From Artemisia argyi (taxonomy: Eukaryota; Streptophyta; Magnoliopsida; Asterales; Asteraceae): a stretch of DNA of 64,000 nt. Below are positions 10,496-23,600 of the stretch, in pieces. The DNA lies in contig CM060703.1 in the NCBI GenBank assembly GCA_030686995.1, positions 118,030,861 through 118,094,860 of the forward strand, in the 5' to 3' direction. Under the pieces are notes generated by a model. That model ran no database searches, was not told the DNA's origin, and was given only the letters and a program-made list of their open reading frames with translations. How positions within the stretch are numbered: the stretch's first letter is position 1; each line of letters begins with the position of its first letter. A program made the position numbers and the translations under genes.

Positions 10496-13400
10496 TGATG
10501 AGTGCTCAAACACTCATCATTTTTATCGTATTTAAACTACTAAAACATCCGAAAACGCTCAGAAATGCATCAAAATACTAAAAATATCCCAGGGATTGTA
10601 TTTCATACGTTTCAGATGCAAAATGAGCAAAAACAATGAAAAACGAACAAAGTTTACACAATTGGCAGTTTTAGTCCCCCGACTTTCAAAAATTTACAAA
10701 ACTAGTCTCTGGAAGTTTAAAACGAAAGAAAAGTCAACCCAAGGCATTTTAAAGTCAAATTTTATCAAAAACGATCCCTGGGTAAAAGTTTTGAGAAATT
10801 TACAAAATTGGTCCCTGCAGTTTGGAATTTGACAGATTTGGTCCCTGGGTGTTTTAACTTGGAAAATAAATTTCAAAAACCCTTATGGAATCACATATTA
10901 GCAGGAATGGTCCTTGGTTCAAATTTTGGAAATATGGCAGATTTGGTCCTCCTAAGTTTTCATAAATTTCAAATTGGTCCTTGTGAACTTAAAACAAACG
11001 GACCTTTTTTTTATTACAATACCCAAAACAAAATCCAATACCAAATCCAAACCAAAACAACCCCCCAAGCCCAATCCCTACCAGCCCACCACCAAATCAA
11101 ACCCAATCCACCTCACAATCACAACATACTCCCCCGTTTTTATAATACTCCCCACCCAGTCAAACCTAAAGTCAACACCTTATCCCTCCATCTCCAAACA
11201 ATACCCCGTGACCCCCCCCCCCCCCCTGCTACATACCTACAAACACCCAACAACCCATCATCAACCCTACCCTCTGCCATCACCACCCTATTTCACCCTT
11301 TCCACCATATACCAACAAAAACCCCCCCTGCCAAGAGCTTAAAGCCAAAAGTGCAATTTCCACTTTTTCCCGCCCAAATGAAATCAAACGGCCAGGAACA
11401 ATTCTTCTAATCTAAGGGTCCAAAATGGAGGTGGATTGCTCAAGTGGCTCTCAGAAACCCTAGAGGATGGGTATAAAAAGAAAAAGAAGAAGCAGAGAAA
11501 GAGTAGTAGATTTTAGGGTTAAAGTAGAAGTTAGTGTAATTTAGTTTTAGTTAATGTAAGCTTTGTCATTTTTTGTGTTACTTTCACTAATGTACTCCCT
11601 GATTTGAAATTAATACAATTTAAGATTTTCATTTAGTATCTTTCAAACTGCTTATTTAATTTTGCTTACTGCAACTGCTTGTTCAAACTGCTTATTACTC
11701 TCCTTCTGCTTTTTAGTTCTAATTATAAGCTTATGGAATAGTTTTCTTTTAGAATTTAAGCTTGAATTGGTAAAATCCTTTGTAGATAATCAAACAGTCC
11801 CCTGAACATGAGTGTTTGGCACAGTTGACTTTTCATAGTCAAACTAGATTTAGGTCATTTCTTAGATGTAAATTAGCTGCAAAATGATCACAGTAGTTGT
11901 TTAAGAGCAAATATTACTTGATTTGAGTAGGTTTGCAAAAGTTGAACAGGTCACCTTAGTTTTAGGACTCATCTCAGCTTACATTGGATCATATAGTCAT
12001 ATTCATATTTGAGGTACTTTAAGTAGCTTAGTTTGGCTTGAAGAAGTTTATTTATATGCTACCTAATTGTGAGTTCAAGTTTTTAGGTATTAAGAAAAGA
12101 TCTACCACTCATACCCGCTGAGGTAGCAGCCCTGCAGTACCCACCCTCAAGCTGTTTATGCTTCTGCACAACTGAGCTTGTTGATTTTTGCTTTTGAATG
12201 ATCTCAGCTTGTTGAACTATTGTAATTAGTGAGCCTTTGCTTACCTGTCAGTGTACCTTTGTGTGGTTTAATTGGCTTTAGTTTATTTGTTTAACTTGGC
12301 ATACTGCTTATTGCATTAGACTTACTTAAAAGCTTTTAGCCCCTTTGTTGGTCATTCATACTTGCTTAAGCCTGAGTAATTTCTCCTGTCTGAGTTGTTT
12401 TGAGTGCCCCAAGCTTGTGCACTTTAGTTTCTTAGTTATGAGCTTGTGGGTGTAGTTTTTAGCTTGTATGATTTTCATAAACCAACACTGAGCCAATTCA
12501 CTGACTCAGTGGTGACCAGGCTCACAAGCCCTTTTCCTTTGCATGTAACTCGTTCATCAATCACCATTAGCTTTTGATATTTATTGTTATGAGCAGCTCT
12601 TCTGGCATATTACAAGATCTTGTGCTTATTTTCTCATTTCTTGCTTATTTATCTGTTTATTTTGCCCCCTCAATGTTGCCTCATCACCTAATTCATACTG
12701 AGTGACCAGTATTCACTGGCCAATTTTACAAGCTCTTGTAGAGCTTGTCTGTGGTGATAAGCTCAAGTTCATGGGCATTTTGAAAAGCTTTCCCAGCTGG
12801 CTTTTTAGATTAAGTTTCACTTTGGCATCCCAATCCCCCAGGTGGACCCCACAGTGGGCTGCAAGCCACCACAATTGGCCTGTGGACTGTGGGGTTTTTG
12901 GTGTTGCTTATCTTAGCTTATACAGCTTATTTAGGTGTACCCCTTACTAGTTGTAGCTTCTTTCCAGTTCTCTTAAGTCATTAGTACTAGTTTTACCTCT
13001 GGCTCAGTCCTTGAAGCTTATAGAATAGCTTTTTCAGTAATCACAAATCCTTATAAGCCTCATTCCATAATCTGTCTTGCACTTGGTTGCTTCAACTGCT
13101 TATTTTTAAGCACTAACCCAAGTCCTTTCACAAAAGTTATTCACTTTCAGTAGGTTTATAGATTTGTAAAAGAAAAATCCAAAAAAAAAACAAATTTAAT
13201 TTTTAGTGATAGCTTCTATTTAACATAATTTAGCTTTTTAATTTTTCTTTTTAAATTTTTATCAAGTACTTATATGTTTTTATATTTTTCTTAAATTCCT
13301 AGTATATTAAAGTATTTGTAGGAATTTTTCCAGATTTTTATCCTTTTATTTAGTATTTATTATAATTAGTATTAGTTTATTAATAATTAAGTAATATTAG

Positions 13401-14144
13401 ATAATTAATTAGGTTTATTAATTTTTATTTAACAATAGTACTTTTTTATATTTTTCCTAGGTTTTAGAAATCATAAAATAATTTTAGGAAATTTTTCATA
13501 ATTTTCACTATTCATTTTCTATTTTTCTTAATTTTAGTTAATTAATAAATAGTAGTTAATTAATAATAAATAGAGAAAAAGTAGGAAAAATATATTTTTA
13601 GTTTTAAAATTACTTTTATATTATTTTAGAATTTTTAGAATTAAATTTTCATTTTTCTAGCTTAATTTCATAATTAGTGTAATTTAAATATAATTAATTA
13701 GTAATTAAATAGTGTAAAAATTATTTTTCTTTTTCTAAAAATTTTCTTAAGTCATTAGAATTGTAAAAATATAATTTTCATATCCGTAGGTATTTTATTT
13801 CACGAAAACTCGCGTTTTATTTCGTACGTCAACGTAACTTTAAATTCAAATGCGCATTTTTAGGTTAACTTACGTTTCTAGGTAATCTGATCATCAGTAA
13901 ATGTTAATTAAGTGTTTCTAAGTCATATTCCATCCTTATCTCGTAGTGTAATCATTCAAAACACTTTATAAACCCTTTCCGTCCAAATTCACCCGATCAC
14001 AAACCCGTTTCGATTACCATCCACACCTCGTCGGGACATAACGACCCGGGGAAGCCACTATACTTCCGCGGAGCATTGACTCTAGGCTGTTTGACCTAGT
14101 TGACCATCCCTGGTCAGTTTAGGTTGACCGTTCAGGGTCAATCA
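10496..14144 (+). repeat. 5' LTR of element B
   Basis: Begins with a hairpin (TGATGAGTG, 6 nt loop, CACTCATCA) and ends GGTCAATCA. Between 10670 and 10990 it has spaced degenerate copies of TTGGTCCCTG. It has a C-run (11211-11226), a probable TATA box (TATAAAAAG, 11472-11480) just after AAACCCTAG, and a very AT-rich block (about 13170-13780). The open frames inside it are not genes. Confidence 0.9.
11472..11480 (+). promoter_or_regulatory. Probable TATA box in the B LTR
   Basis: GGTATAAAAAG preceded about 17 bp upstream by AAACCCTAG (telo-box-like). The same arrangement lies in the other LTR near 18057. Confidence 0.5.
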
Positions 14145-14149
14145 AAATT

Positions 14150-14167
14150 TGGCGCCGCTGCCGGGGA
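14150..14167 (+). other. Primer binding site of element B, tRNA-Asp type
   Basis: TGGCGCCGCTGCCGGGGA, five bases after the LTR, matches the complement of the plant tRNA-Asp 3' end at 17 of 18 positions (T to C at the ninth base). Confidence 0.85.
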
Positions 14168-14443
14168 GGTCGTGCGCGTTATTCTAAACGGTTTTACAGA
14201 TTAGTGAATCTGGATATACACTCAGTGTATATTTACCATCCTTTGTTCATATTTTCTTATTTCAAAAACAAAACTGTTCACGAAAACATTTTAAATCAGT
14301 TTTCAACGAACACAAAAATCCAAAAAGATTTTCTTTCTCATTTGTACAAAATGTTTATTCAAAAACCCAAAAATATTCACCTTTATCCTCTCACATCTTT
14401 GATTCTTCATCCCTACCCCTCTGTAAACCTTTGATTCTTCCAT

Positions 14444-16232
14444 ATGTCGTATCCACACCATTGCGGTTGCCAATGGTGTGGTGGTCCTCATAATGGTGGG
14501 AATTGTCCCGGCTGTAGCATGGTAGAGTCAGGAGATGGGTCTGTCTATAACCAAGTTCCCTATCCTTACCATGACACATCTGATTCATCCTACCAGCCAC
14601 CACATCATGAGATACTGACATATCTGTGTGAGTTTTGTGGTGGTCCTCACCAAGGATTTGAGGGCCAAACCTCAGAACTTTGGTTATGACCAATGCCCAT
14701 ATGATTCACTAGTCCAGACTCAACAGTTTTACTGTTGTGATTTCTATGGAGGTCCACACTTCAGTTCAGATTGTCAAACGGGGAATCCATATCCTTGTGA
14801 CAATTTTGACACACCTTATTACGACCAACCTCCACAGTACGATATGAATCAAGCACTTCTTCCAGAAATGCAAAATATGATGAAAATCGTTGATGAGCTT
14901 AAGGGTTTAGTTAAAGACTTTGCCCAAAGACATACTCATCAAAAATCCATGGAAGAATTGCTTGCTGAAGAGCAGGCTGCTAGAATAAATTCCCAAGATG
15001 CCTATGAAAAATCTGTTAGGGAATCTATTGCAAGAGAAAAAGCAGCCAGATCTAGCTCTTTGTTCCGTTTTATCCCTGATGACAGTGATGATGAAGATAC
15101 ACTTGATATCCTTCAATTCTATAAAGATCCATCAAGTTCATCAGTGGATATCCCTGCAGTTGAGATTCCATCTCAAACAACTGCTATCACACCCGAGGTT
15201 CCCACTCACTCTCTGAGCATGGGGGACGAGCATCTTGACACTGTTCCTATAAAGGAATCGGACGAATTAATAAAGTCTAGTGTTGAGATCCTTGTCCCAA
15301 TCCCAGGAGAGTCACAGGGAACTTTTGAGCAAGTGTGTGATATTCCTTCCCCTCTTGAGTGTTCAAACGATCATTTTGAAACTTTCTCAGATTTTAATGA
15401 TGATTGTACATCTCATGGAGACATCGAGTATGTTGAGGCATCAGTTCCTCAGTCTGATGCTGATCCTCTTCTTGAGGAGTTCGCTGATGAACTTACTCAC
15501 ATCAATCCACTTTCATTGGAAAGTGATGATGGTCTCCTCGATTTCCAAGCCGATCTGGGAGAAATTGAAAGTCTCCTATATCATGATGAGTCACTCACTT
15601 CTTATCCCAGCAGTCCAATAGAGAATATTGATCACTTTGTTCCCGAAGCATTCAGTACTACTCTCACCAATCCTCTATTTGAATTCGACTATGAATTCAC
15701 TTTGATTTATGATAATCCACTCTTTGATATTCATAATGAGGATTATGATGAGTTTATATCGGAACATGAATTCACAGATTCACATCTTGTGAAAGATTCT
15801 CTTCATGAGGAGTTCTCCGGTGAACTCACTCATCATGTCATGACTCCTCCAGAGTTTGATATCCCGGGGGGAGATGCACTCAATAATGAGGATTTGCAAA
15901 TTCCCACCCACCCTCCCGGGTTGTTTACGAGCTTACCCTTTGAAATCCAAACTCAGGCTAATGAGCCTCCTCTCGAGGAAGAAAATCTAATCATGATTTT
16001 CATCATGGTTTTCTTCCTTTTCTTCACCTATAAGGTGACTTCTCTTCTTCACTCCTTCGGGAATGAGGATACCATCTTTGATCCCGGCATTTTTAGGTAT
16101 CATTATCTTGAGCCGGATACTTATCTCATCGGTGTGGAACTTTCACGCGCTTCAAATGTTTGTCCAAACATCTTGAATGAAAGTCCGATGGAGATTATTT
16201 CTTCCACATCATGCTTCCCCAAGGACAAATGA
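14444..16232 (+). pseudogene. Gag-like protein of element B, one frameshift
   Basis: Starts MSYPHHCGCQWCGGPHNGG. The first 80 codons and the following frame (to 16232) are joined by a +1 shift between about 14655 and 14690; the total is about 590 codons. Three knuckle-like repeats are visible, CQWCGGPHNGGNC, CEFCGGPH and CDFYGGPHFSSDC, then a coiled-coil-prone stretch (EMQNMMKIVDELKGLVKDF ... EELLAEEQAARINSQ). A long acidic region full of Asp/Glu/Ser follows, with repeats of NPLFEFDYEF / NPLFDIHNED. Near the C terminus is a hydrophobic segment (IMIFIMVFFLFFTYKV). Similar CxxCGGPH proteins occur as gag of Asteraceae Ty3 elements (recollection). Expected role: RNA binding and particle assembly. 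No protease or RT follows. Confidence 0.75.
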
Positions 16233-16451
16233 ATTCGGGGTCGAGTCAAGCTAGCGACTCGGTAAACAAAAACAGTAGCATGCTTATAGGGTTTTCACCC
16301 TAAGTGTGGGGGAGTCCCCCATGCTATGATTACAGAAGTGAAAAACAAAATGGTGTTTTCCACGCTTAACTTGTAATATTTCCCTTTTACGTTCAAAATG
16401 TCGGCATAATAGCCGGGACTTTGAATATTGAGGACAATATTCATCAAGAGT

Positions 16452-16482
<31 letters not shown>

Positions 16483-16617
16483 GGTATTTCGCTATTCTAG
16501 CGAATTTTATCACATTTTACTATCTTATACCCCCGTTTTTGACCAAAATTTTTCAAAAATTTTTCACTAGAGTTCAAAAGTTTTGTGGTTATCAGTCCGC
16601 CTTGTCTAACCGACAAA
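16233..16617 (+). other. Untranslated region of B after the ORF
   Basis: No gene. Contains GGGGTCGAGTCAAGCTAGCG followed by ACTCGG (from about 16237), a motif shared with D after its ORF. It also has CTAAGTGTGGGGGAG (16300-16315), TTGAGGACAATATT (16428-16441) and a (TG)n/(G)n run (16451-16483). Confidence 0.65.
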
Positions 16618-17010
16618 AGGGATTGGCTAGTCCAGGAGCAAACGGCTCTTGGTAAAGACATCTCAAATCCGTTTATGGCTTGCAATTTGCCCAAAATTGT
16701 ATGGTACCTCAACTCGCCATATCCCATAAAGCGAATGAGTTGGCTAGCCCGCAAGATTATGGCTTGTGGTAAAGGCAGTGGAAAATCCATAATTGGTAAT
16801 CAGCTCACCAAGATGTTGACTATTCCATCAAGAGTTGGCTAGTCCAGAAGCAAACGGCTTTTGGTAAAGACTAATCAAATCCGTTGACAGCTGGTGGTTT
16901 GCTCAAAATCACACGGTTATCAGGTGTGCCACAGTTCTTACACCTGGCTACTCCAGAAATGATGGCTTTTGGTAAAGAGATTTTCAAATCCATCAAGTTT
17001 TCCAAAAAGA
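16618..17010 (+). repeat. Four diverged tandem units of about 105-117 bp
   Basis: Units begin near 16622, 16739, 16841 and 16945. Each contains TTGGCTAGTCCAGAAGCAAA-like text, GGCTTTTGGTAAAGA and TCAAATCC at constant relative places. The block sits directly upstream of the polypurine tract. Confidence 0.75.
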
Positions 17011-17033
17011 TTGCTAGGGACTAGCAATAGTTT

Positions 17034-17045
17034 AGTGTGGGGGAT
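17034..17045 (+). other. Polypurine tract of element B
   Basis: AGTGTGGGGGAT immediately precedes the 3' LTR. Confidence 0.75.
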
Positions 17046-17552
17046 TGATGAGTGCTCAAACACTCATCATTTTTATCGTATTTAAACTGCTAAAACATCT
17101 GAAAATGCTCAGAAATGCATCAAAATACTAAAAATATCCCAGGGATTGTATTTTATACGTTTCAGATGCAAAATGAGCAAAAACAATGAAAAACGAACAA
17201 AGTTTACACAATTGGCAGTTTTAGTCCCCCGACTTTCAAAAATTTACAAAACTAGTCCCTGGAAGTTTAAAATGAAAGAAAAGTCAACCCAAGGCATTTT
17301 AAAGTCAAATTTTATCAAAAACGATCCCTGGGTAAAAGTTTTGAGAAATTTACAAAATTGGTCCCTGCAGTTTGGAATTTGACAGATTTGGTCCCTGGGT
17401 GTTTTAACTTGGAAAATAAATTTTAAAAACCCTTATGGAATCACATATTAGCAGGAATGGTCCTTGGTTCAAATTTTGGAAATATGGCAGATTTGGTCCT
17501 CCTAAGTTTTCATAAATTTCAAATTGGTCCTTGTGAACTTAAAACAAACGGA

Positions 17553-17601
<49 letters not shown>

Positions 17602-20600
17602 TACAATACCCAAAACAAAATCCAATACCAAATCCAAACCAAAACAACCCCCCAAGCCCAATCCCTACCAGCCCACCACCAAATCAAACCCAATCCACCT
17701 CACAATCCAACACACTCCCCCGTTTTTATAATACTCCCCACCCAGTTAAACCTAAAGTCAACACCTTATCCCTCCATCTCCAAACAATACCCCGTGACCC
17801 CCCCCCCCCCCCTGCTACACACCTGCAAACACCCAACAACCCATCATCAACCCTACCCTCTGCCATCACCACCCTATTTCACCCTTTCCACCATATACCA
17901 ACAAAAACCCCCCCGCCAAGAGCTTAAAGCCAAAAGTGCAATATCCACTTTTTCCCGCCCAAATGAAATCAAACGGCCAGGAACAATTCTTTTAATCTAA
18001 GGGTCCAAAATGGAGGTGGATTGCTCAAGTGGCTCTCAGAAACCCTAGAGGATGGGTATAAAAAGAAAAAGAAGAAGCAGAGAAAGAGTAGTAGATTTTA
18101 GGGTTAAAGTAGAAGTTAGTGTAATTTAGTTTTAGTTAATGTAAGCTTTGTCATTTTCTGTGTTACTTTCACTAATGTACTCCCTGATTTGAAATTAATA
18201 CAATTTAAGATTTTCATTTAGTATCTTTCAAACTGCTTATTTAATTTTGCTTACTGCAACTGCTTGTTCAAACTGCTTATTACTCTCCTTCTGCTTTTTA
18301 GTTCTAATTATAAGCTTATGGAATAGTTTTCTTTTAGAATTTAAGCTTGAATTGGTAAAATCCTTTGTAGATAATCAAACAGTCCCCTGAACAAGAGTGT
18401 TTGGCACAATTGACTTTTCATAGTCAAACTAGATTTAGGTCATTTCTTAGATGTAAATTAGCTGCAAAATGATCACAGTAGTTGTTTAAGAGCAAATATT
18501 ACTTGATTTGAGTAGGTTTGCAAAAGTTGAACAGGTCACCTTAGTTTTAGGACTTATCTCAACTTATATTGGATCATATAGTCATATTCATATTTGAGGT
18601 ACTTTAAGTAGCTTAGTTTGGCTCGAAGAAGTTTATTTATATGCTACTGATTGGGTCTAAACCATCAGATATTATTGACCAGGGTCAACAAGTCAAAGAC
18701 AACCTAGAATCAATACTCCGTGGATAGTATAGTGTTTCCCCGGGTCGTTAAAGTCCCAGCGAGATTGAAATGGTGTCGTTTAAAATCATTTTTGAGAAAG
18801 TGGCATTGAGGACAGTGGCCAGATGATGTGGAATTGATATTGCTACTGTTATATTGGTATTTGTACGCAGATATAATATTCACAAAAATCAGATAACAGA
18901 TATATGCACGTATTCACAATTCAGATTTACGCAATCGGACTGAAAAAGTGGAATTTTGGTATTTATCAAACTACAGGGGGTGCTTTTGACACTTTTTGAA
19001 ACTTAAAATTAAAAATGAAAATGAAATTATGAAAATGATTAAAATATTATTTAAATACTATTTAATTAATTAAACTAATTAAAATCTAAATTAAAACCTA
19101 ATTTAAATTAACTAAAAATGACAAATGTTATAAATTAACCTAAAAACTTGTAAAAATAATTTCTAAACCTTAATAAGAACTTGAAGAAAGTATAAAAAAT
19201 AAAAATAAATAGTTTTGTCTTTTTGTGAGTTTTTTATAAATTGAAAACTATTTAACTTAATTAAACTAATTAAACTACTTTTAATTAATATTAATACTAA
19301 ATTAACTTAGAAAATTATAATAAAATTTATAAAATTACTTAACCATCACAGGAATCCTACAAAATTATAAAAACCCTAAAAATTACGTTTTAAGATTAAT
19401 CCACTAATTATTTACCTTTTAATTACTTTAGTTCTAATTTAAACAATTAAAATAAGAAAAATGGAAAATGAACAGTAGAATTCAAAAATATATTTTCTAA
19501 AAGTCTATTATACTATATTAGAGCTAGGAAAAATATAAAAACTAAGTTTTACTTTATAAAAACTAAATATGAGATTTAATACTTAATATTAATTAATAAT
19601 TAAGAAAACTAAAATTAAATCTAATAAATACTAAATGGTAATATAAAAATCTGAAAGTTTTACTAAAAATACTTTACTATATAAGGTAATTAAAAAAAAT
19701 ATAAAAATACTAAATACTTAATTAAAATCTAAAAATGAAAATTAAAATTAAATAAAATTAAATAGAAACTATCACTAAATTTAAAACTTGATTTTTTGGA
19801 ATTTTCTTTTACAAACTTGTTTTATACCTAAAAACAAAGACTTTTGTGAAAACAAACTTTTTACAACTTAAAAATAAGCTGTGTACACCCCCTTTGCCTT
19901 AACAGTTTGACTTTGGTTGACCAACAAGGAAAAAGAGCTCAAATGAGCTTGTGTGGGTCCCACTTTGATGAAAACAGATACAAATAAGTTAAACAAACAA
20001 CAATAAGCCAGAAATAACAAACAATGATCACAATTAAGCTAATAAGCACCAAATAAGCATTTTGCAAATTGAAACTGAACACAGATTAGGGACAGAGTTG
20101 AGGGGCTAAACTAGGTGGGTCCCAGGGGTCCTAAAGTCAAACTAATGGTCAAATGGGGAAGCCAGGTAGGAGGGGGGTTGGGAGAACCCAAATCCTAGGT
20201 GTGGGACCCAATGGGGTGGCCACAAACCATGTTGTATCTGTTGTGCAGGGGAGCAGTCTGCCCTGCAACCCTCTTTGGAGGGTTGTGGGGCCCACAACAA
20301 AAATCTCAAAAATGAAAGGAAGGGGGGAACATAAAGCTGAGCTGGGGTACTTCTAATCCTAAAAGTTTCAAAGTCTAGAACCTAATCTTAAATTCTAAAC
20401 AAATCTTGGGGTTTTTGGAAAAAATCAGAAAGCATGCAATTTGACTTTTGCAATAACACTAAAAGTTGACTAAAACTAACTTTGATCTTAATCTATGAAC
20501 TAAATATGATGTAATGAGTTATATTAAAACTAAATTAAGCAACTATAACAATTATTAAACACAGAATCATGATTGTGGAACTTAAAATTATAACAGATAA

Positions 20601-23600
20601 CTAAAAAGATGAGATCAAAAGGCTTTTTGACTTTTTTCTAAAACAACTCTTGATTTTACAGCTTGAATATCCTACATAGACCTAATATAGCATGTCTAAA
20701 CTAAAAACAAACACAAAAACACCTCTGAGCAATTGGAAATAGCTTTTGCCAAACACTACTTTAACTAGACTAACTTGTGATTTCCAAGTGATTACAATGA
20801 TTCAGTCCATGATTTGAATTCCAGAGGTTGTAGCATGTTAAATGAAGTTCATTAAAGCACAGAAACATCAATCAACACAACAAATTCTTATGAATCATTA
20901 CTATGGTCCTTTGGCAGTGAAAATGAAAAATTAAGCAACAAAGGATTTTGATGAACAAGTATGTATCCTTAAGCAATAATCTAACTAGCATACACCCAAT
21001 AAGCATAAATCAAACAAGATAAGCAGTTAACAAGCAATTCTACAGTACAATGCTAAAAAAATGAGAATATAGGCTTACAACTGTTTGAGGATTTGAAATA
21101 AATGGACTGATCAGAACTACACTTGGTGTGTCAATACCAAGCTAAAACACCACTCAGCTCATCCACTTCAGCTTATCACCACCAAGTAGCTTATTTGACT
21201 AAACTTTGACTTTTCTTGACTTTTTTAGAAAATTGAGACTAAAACAGAATTGAAACAAGTGATCTTTTCCTAAAGCTAAAATAAGCTCATACAAACTTAT
21301 TTGAACAGAAATGAAAGCTTAAAATGGTTTTGCACAACAATAATTTAACACAACTATTTAACTAAAACTTTGGAGTGGAAACTTGAAATTGAAATTATAA
21401 TTAAAATGAGTTAACATTACATTTAAGGTACTGATTACATCCTTCTTTAAATGAAAATTACAACTAAGAATTTAAATTACACTAATACGTGCCCTAAAAT
21501 TACACTACTCCTAATAATTTTCCTTTCTGCTTCTTTCTTCCATTTTATACACCCTCTTGGTCTTGTGGGTCCCACTGGTTGAATCCCACAACTCATCTCA
21601 GCCCTTGGATGTCTTCAGTTGATCCTAGCCTTTTAAAGAGTTTTGGCGCCAAAACGGGGTATGGTGCAATTGGGGGTCTGTGGTTGCAATTGGGGTAGGG
21701 TAGGGTAGGGTAGGTGGAGATGATGGGTGAGAGTGGTGGACAAGTTGGGGGATTTGCAGGGATAAGGGTGGTTTTGAGGGGGTGGTATTGCAGGGATAAA
21801 GGCGGGGTCAAACAGGTTTGACTGGTGGGTATTATTTGGAACGGTTCAAAAAATATGGGCTGTGGACTGGGCTTGAAAGGGTGGGCTTGGTTGTTTTATT
21901 TGTGTTGGATTGGATTTTTGTGTTTGGTAACTAATAGGTCCGGTTTGGTTTTTTCAATTTCACAAGGACCAAATTTGCAATATACCGAAAGTTTGGGGTG
22001 AGGATTTGGCACTCTTCTAAAATATTTCCAAGGGGTGTAACATGCCAATGGTGAATAGTATGAGGTTAAGTTTTGAATTTTTCACTTTATAATACTCCAG
22101 GGACTAAATCTGCCAATTCACCAAACTTCAGGGACCTGACTTGTAATTTCACCAAACTTTCTACCCAGGGACCAAACCTGCCATAAGAGATTAGTATAAG
22201 GACAAAATTTGTTTTTCTCAAAGTTTTCATATCCCAGGGACCATTTTTGACAATTTTCAAAGTTCAGGGACTAAACTTGACTTTTTTGTGAAAGTTTGCA
22301 CCAAAGGACTAAATGTGTAATTTTTTTATTTAAAAGGACCTTTGGTGACATTCTCAAGTTTATAGAACAACCAGGGACTAGATTTGACAACTTTTGAAAG
22401 TTGAGGGACTGAAACTGCCAATTATGCAAACTTTGTGCGTTTTTCATGTGTTTTTGATATTTTTGCATTTGAAACATGTAAAACACTTTCCTGGGATATT
22501 TTCACTATTTTGATTCAATATTGAGTGTTTTTAGATGTTTTGGCAGCTCAGAAAAGGTAAAAATGATGAGTATTTACACACTCATCAGCTACCTAATTGT
22601 GAGTTCAAGTTTTTAGGTATTAAGAAAAGATCTACCACTCATACCCACTGAGGTACCAGCCCTGCAGTACCCACCCTCAAGCTGTTTATGCTTCTGCACA
22701 ACTGAGCTTTTTGATTTTTGCTTTTGAATGATCTCAGCTTGTTGAACTATTGTAATTAGTGAGCCTTTGCTTACCTGTCAGTGTACCTTTGTGTGGTTTA
22801 ATTGGCTTTAGTTTATTTGTTTAACTTGGCATACTGCTTATTGCATTAGACTTACTTAAAAGCTTTTAGCCCCTTTGTTGGTCATTCATACTTGCTTAAG
22901 CCTGAGTAATTTCTCCTGTTTGAGTTGTTTTGAGTGCCCCAAGCCTGTGCACTTTAGTTTCTTAGTTATGAGCTTGTGGGTGTAGTTTTTAGCTTGTATG
23001 GTTTTCATAAACCAACACTGAGCCAATTCACTGACTCAGTGGTGACCAGGCTCACAAGCCCTTTTCCTTTGCATGTAACTCGTTCATCAATCACCATTAG
23101 CTTTTGATATTTATTGTTATGAGCAGCTCTTCTGGCATATTACAAGATCTTGTGCTTATTTTCTCATTTCTTGCTTATTTATCTGTTTATTTTGCCCCCT
23201 CAATGTTGCCTCATCACCTAATTCATACTGAGTGACCAGTATTCACTGGCCAATTTTACAAGCTCTTGTAGAGCTTGTCTGTGGTGATAAGCTTAAGTTC
23301 ATGGGCATTTTGAAAAGCTTTCCCAGCTGGCTTTTTAGATTAAGTTTCACTTTGGCATCCCAATCCCCAGGTGGACCCCACAGTGGGCTGCAAGCCACCA
23401 CAATTGGCCTGTGGATTGTGGGGATTTTGGTGTTGCTTATCTTAGCTTATACAGCTTATTTAGGTGTACCCCTTGCTAGTTGTAGCTTCTTTCCAATGCT
23501 CTTAAGTCATTAGTACTAGTTTTACCTCTGGCTCAGTCCTTGAAGCTTGTAGAATAGCTTTTTCAGTAATCACAAATCCTTATAAGCCTCATTCCATAAT

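Noticed and set aside
14150..14167. tRNA gene fragment
   Set aside because: The tRNA-Asp and tRNA-Met similarities in the window are primer binding sites placed at LTR ends, not genes; no complete tRNA cloverleaf was recognised.
16618..17010. CRISPR-like repeat array
   Set aside because: The units are long, diverged and directly adjacent, with no unique spacers; this is eukaryotic tandem repeat DNA in a retrotransposon.
17457..18000. Two overlapping open frames with a long Phe run
   Set aside because: They are translations of the T-run and pyrimidine-rich part of the B LTR; the same region in the 5' LTR gives different frames.
20153..21811. Short open frames inside solo LTR C
   Set aside because: Low-complexity composition, no similarity recognised, and no conservation with the B LTR.
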